Positions 11,263-13,311 of a DNA stretch of 13,311 nucleotides are shown one piece after another (position 1 is the first letter of the stretch; every line of letters begins with the position of its first letter). The position numbers and the translations under genes were made by a program. The notes beneath the pieces are model-generated. The model was not told where the DNA came from, made no database searches, and saw only the letters and a program-made list of their open reading frames with translations. The DNA is from Caulobacterales bacterium RIFOXYB1_FULL_67_16 (lineage in GTDB: Bacteria > Pseudomonadota > Alphaproteobacteria > Caulobacterales > Caulobacteraceae): contig MGLN01000040.1 of assembly GCA_001796045.1 (NCBI GenBank), positions 17,669-30,979 on the forward strand, written 5' to 3'.

Positions 11263-13311
11263 TTGAAACCGCCCGCACGATCGACGCCGTTCGATGCGCT
11301 ACGGGGAGGCGTCGCCGCCGCCGCTCTGGCGATCGTCGCCCTCGGCGGCTGGGCCCCGGCCGCCCGGGCGCAGGAGCGGGCGCAGGTTTTCGACATCCCC
11401 GCCCAGGACGCGCGTCGCGCCCTGGTGCAGCTCTGTGTTTCGGCGGGCTGTGACCTGGCCTTTCTGACGCCCACGGGCGAGGCGCGGCGCACGCGAGCGG
11501 TTCGCGGGCAAATGTCCTGGCGCGCCGCGGCAGACCAGATGCTCCAAGGCACCGGCTTGCGGCACCGTTTCATCGGCGACCGGGGCCTGCGGGTCTGGAT
11601 GGAAGCCCAAAAGCCCGCCGAGATCCCGGCCGTTCCCGCCGCAGAGCTGGAGTCGATCACGGTCGTGGGGCGGCTGTCGGAGCAGATCGAGGAATCCTTG
11701 CGACGCAAGGCGGCGGCGGACGTCATCCTGGACAGCGCGTCCGCGACCCGGATCGGCGAACTTCCGGCCGCGAATCTGGCCGAGGCCTTGCAGCGGGTCC
11801 CCGGCGTGGCCATCGAACGCGAGGTGGGCGAGGGGCAGTTCGTCAGCGTTCGGGGGCTGGGGCCGCTGTTCCAGTCGGTGACCCTGAACGGAGCGCCGGT
11901 CGCCTTCAACGAGAACATCCGCAACTCGACCCAGAGCGGTCGGCAGTTCCGCTTCCGCGCCCTGTCGGCCGATCTCCTGGCGGGGGCTCAGCTCACCAAG
12001 TCGGCGACGCCCGATCTGATCGAGGGCGGGATCGGCTCCAACATCGACATCGAGACGATCGGCGGCCTGGACGGCGATCCCTTCTTGAGCCTCAGGGCGG
12101 GCGCCTCCGTCGAGGCGCGAACGGGCCGGCCGGAAACAGACGTCTCCCTCGCGGGCCGGTTCGTGTCCGAAGGCGGCGCATGGGGTTTGGTCGGCGGCCT
12201 GTCCCAGGAGGGGCGGTCGGTCCTCTACGACCGTTTTCAGGTGGGACGCTATACGCCGGTCGTCGTCGAGGGGCAGCCGGCGGTCGCCCCCAGCGATGTG
12301 AGGACGACGGTCGAGCACGAGGATCGGCTGAGGCGCAGCCTCTTCCTCGGCGGAGAGTGGCGGGCGTCGCCTTCGCTCAGGCTGCGGTTCGACAGCCTCG
12401 TCTCCACCTTCGACAACACCATTCGCGAGGACCGGATCGCCTATGGGCTCGGCGCCCTTCTGGAGACGCCCGGCGCCATGGCCACGGTCACGGACGGCGT
12501 GGTCACGGCCGGCTCGATCCGGGTCGGCACGATCGACAACAACACGGAGTTCTCCGCCCAGGCGCACCTGAACATCGTGGTGTCGGGCAGGGCGGATGTG
12601 GTGCTGGGCGATTGGAGCCTGACGCCGCGTTTCAGCCTGTCCCGCGCACGATCAAAGCTGGATACGCCGCTGGAGAGGATCTCCTTCCGTTCTTTACAGG
12701 CCCCCGCCTATGCGTTTGACGTCAGCGGAGCGGCGAGCGGGCGCAAGGCCGTGCTGCTGACTACCGATCTCGACCTGTCCGACCCGACCGGCTTCGCCTT
12801 CAAGCGTTTGGGCGTGCGCGCCATCGAATCCGTCGACGAGGACCTGACGGGCCTCCTCGATCTGCGGCGTCCCGTGTCCGTCGATCTCGGCAGGACGGTC
12901 CTGACCGAAATCGCCTTCGGCGCCCAGATCAGCGATCGGTCCCGCGATTACCAGAGACGCGACCGTGAGGCCGCGCTTCGGCCGGGCGCCGTTATCACCC
13001 CCGAGTTTCTCGGATTTCGCGTGGCCGACGACGTGTTCGATTCCCTGATCGACCGGCATCCGGGATCCTGGATCGCCGCCGACTTCGACCGGTTTCAGCA
13101 GGCCTTTCACATCCCCCGGGAAAGCGAGGAGTTGGCGGTCGGGCCCGACGCCCTGGTTCCGACGGGCGCCGACCTGCAGAACTCCTATCGCGTCGGCGAG
13201 CGTGTCGGGGCTCTTTACGCGCGAACGGATTTCGAGGGAGAGGTGGGCGGCGCCCCCTTCTCGGGCAATCTGGGTCTTCGCCTGGTCACGACGCGCACGG
13301 CGGTGGACGGC
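11263..13311 (+). CDS. TonB-dependent receptor with N-terminal STN signalling domain (3' end outside window)
   Basis: The frame is open from the fecR-like gene to the window end; 683 residues are visible from the proposed start. No ATG precedes the conserved domains. TTG 11263 is chosen because AAGG (11249-11252) lies 10 nt upstream and it yields a good signal peptide (1-36, ending ARA/Q). The periplasmic STN domain (42-112, VFDIPAQDARRALVQL onward) is the part that contacts FecR in FecA/FpvA-like transducing receptors. It is followed by a TonB box LESITVVG (129-136) and a plug with NLAEALQRVPGVAIERE, VRGLGPLFQSVTLNGAP and GGIGSNIDIE. The barrel follows and is cut by the window edge. The plug is paralogous to that of the receptor at 6661, but that one lacks STN. 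The STN domain carries two cysteines five residues apart (58 and 63). The ligand is unknown. Confidence 0.92.
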   Translation, partial: MKPPARSTPFDALRGGVAAAALAIVALGGWAPAARAQERAQVFDIPAQDARRALVQLCVSAGCDLAFLTPTGEARRTRAVRGQMSWRAAADQMLQGTGLRHRFIGDRGLRVWMEAQKPAEIPAVPAAELESITVVGRLSEQIEESLRRKAAADVILDSASATRIGELPAANLAEALQRVPGVAIEREVGEGQFVSVRGLGPLFQSVTLNGAPVAFNENIRNSTQSGRQFRFRALSADLLAGAQLTKSATPDLIEGGIGSNIDIETIGGLDGDPFLSLRAGASVEARTGRPETDVSLAGRFVSEGGAWGLVGGLSQEGRSVLYDRFQVGRYTPVVVEGQPAVAPSDVRTTVEHEDRLRRSLFLGGEWRASPSLRLRFDSLVSTFDNTIREDRIAYGLGALLETPGAMATVTDGVVTAGSIRVGTIDNNTEFSAQAHLNIVVSGRADVVLGDWSLTPRFSLSRARSKLDTPLERISFRSLQAPAYAFDVSGAASGRKAVLLTTDLDLSDPTGFAFKRLGVRAIESVDEDLTGLLDLRRPVSVDLGRTVLTEIAFGAQISDRSRDYQRRDREAALRPGAVITPEFLGFRVADDVFDSLIDRHPGSWIAADFDRFQQAFHIPRESEELAVGPDALVPTGADLQNSYRVGERVGALYARTDFEGEVGGAPFSGNLGLRLVTTRTAVDG

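Noticed and set aside
11299..12567. 422-codon minus-strand open frame
   Set aside because: It is antisense to the STN receptor, whose STN domain, TonB box and plug motifs are unambiguous in the plus-strand frame.
1..13311. CRISPR arrays, tRNA/rRNA genes, insertion sequences, toxin-antitoxin pairs and phage genes
   Set aside because: No regularly spaced direct repeats, cloverleaf-like segments, transposase motifs or terminal inverted repeats were seen. The MazE-like segment belongs to YjfI and has no toxin partner.

Overview
This is a high-GC, gene-dense bacterial window. The TonB-dependent receptors of the Xanthomonas/Caulobacter type, the FecI/FecR/STN-receptor cell-surface signalling set and a Fur-type operator all point to an alphaproteobacterium, probably Caulobacteraceae (Brevundimonas or Caulobacter-like). 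That placement is inferred from protein style and GC content, not from a marker gene.

Layout. (1) 3-338 (+) is the C-terminal end of an acyl-CoA dehydrogenase. It meets, stop codon against stop codon with no spacer, a haem oxygenase gene (339-944, -). The haem oxygenase has a good Fur-box match just upstream of it (981-997). (2) 1009-6481 holds a complete counterpart of the enterobacterial yjfIJKLMC cluster, rearranged into two divergent operons. Leftward are yjfI (DUF2170), yjfJ (PspA/IM30) and yjfC (ATP-grasp, glutathionylspermidine-synthase-like). Rightward are a two-helix K+ channel with a TrkA-N/RCK-like cytoplasmic domain, yjfK (DUF2491), yjfL (DUF350 membrane protein) and yjfM (DUF1190/YgiB-like lipoprotein), closed by a strong intrinsic terminator at 6508-6539. 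The 78-bp gap between the operons carries a perfect 12-bp palindrome abutting the yjfI start codon. (3) 6661-9420 is a stand-alone TonB-dependent receptor without a signalling domain, followed by a terminator-like hairpin. (4) 9587-13311 is a cell-surface signalling cassette: FecI-type ECF sigma factor, FecR-type anti-sigma/transducer, and a second TonB-dependent receptor with an N-terminal STN domain that runs off the window end.

How the parts may work together. In the yjf block, PspA (membrane-bound coiled coil), DUF350 (inner-membrane protein), a K+ channel and a lipoprotein suggest an envelope or ion-homeostasis stress module built round an ATP-grasp amide ligase. Its biochemical product is not known to me. 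The lipoprotein ends in Gly-Gly and the ligase's relatives activate a C-terminal glycine carboxylate, so a ligase-substrate relationship is a testable idea. In the receptor block, the STN receptor should report ligand occupancy through FecR to the sigma factor, which would then activate one or both receptor genes. The Fur-box haem oxygenase fits iron scavenging from haem, but nothing in the sequence shows that the receptors carry haem.

No tRNA, rRNA, CRISPR array, insertion sequence or phage gene was seen. No stretch longer than 300 bases lacks a gene; the longest gaps are 179 bp (6482-6660) and 166 bp (9421-9586).
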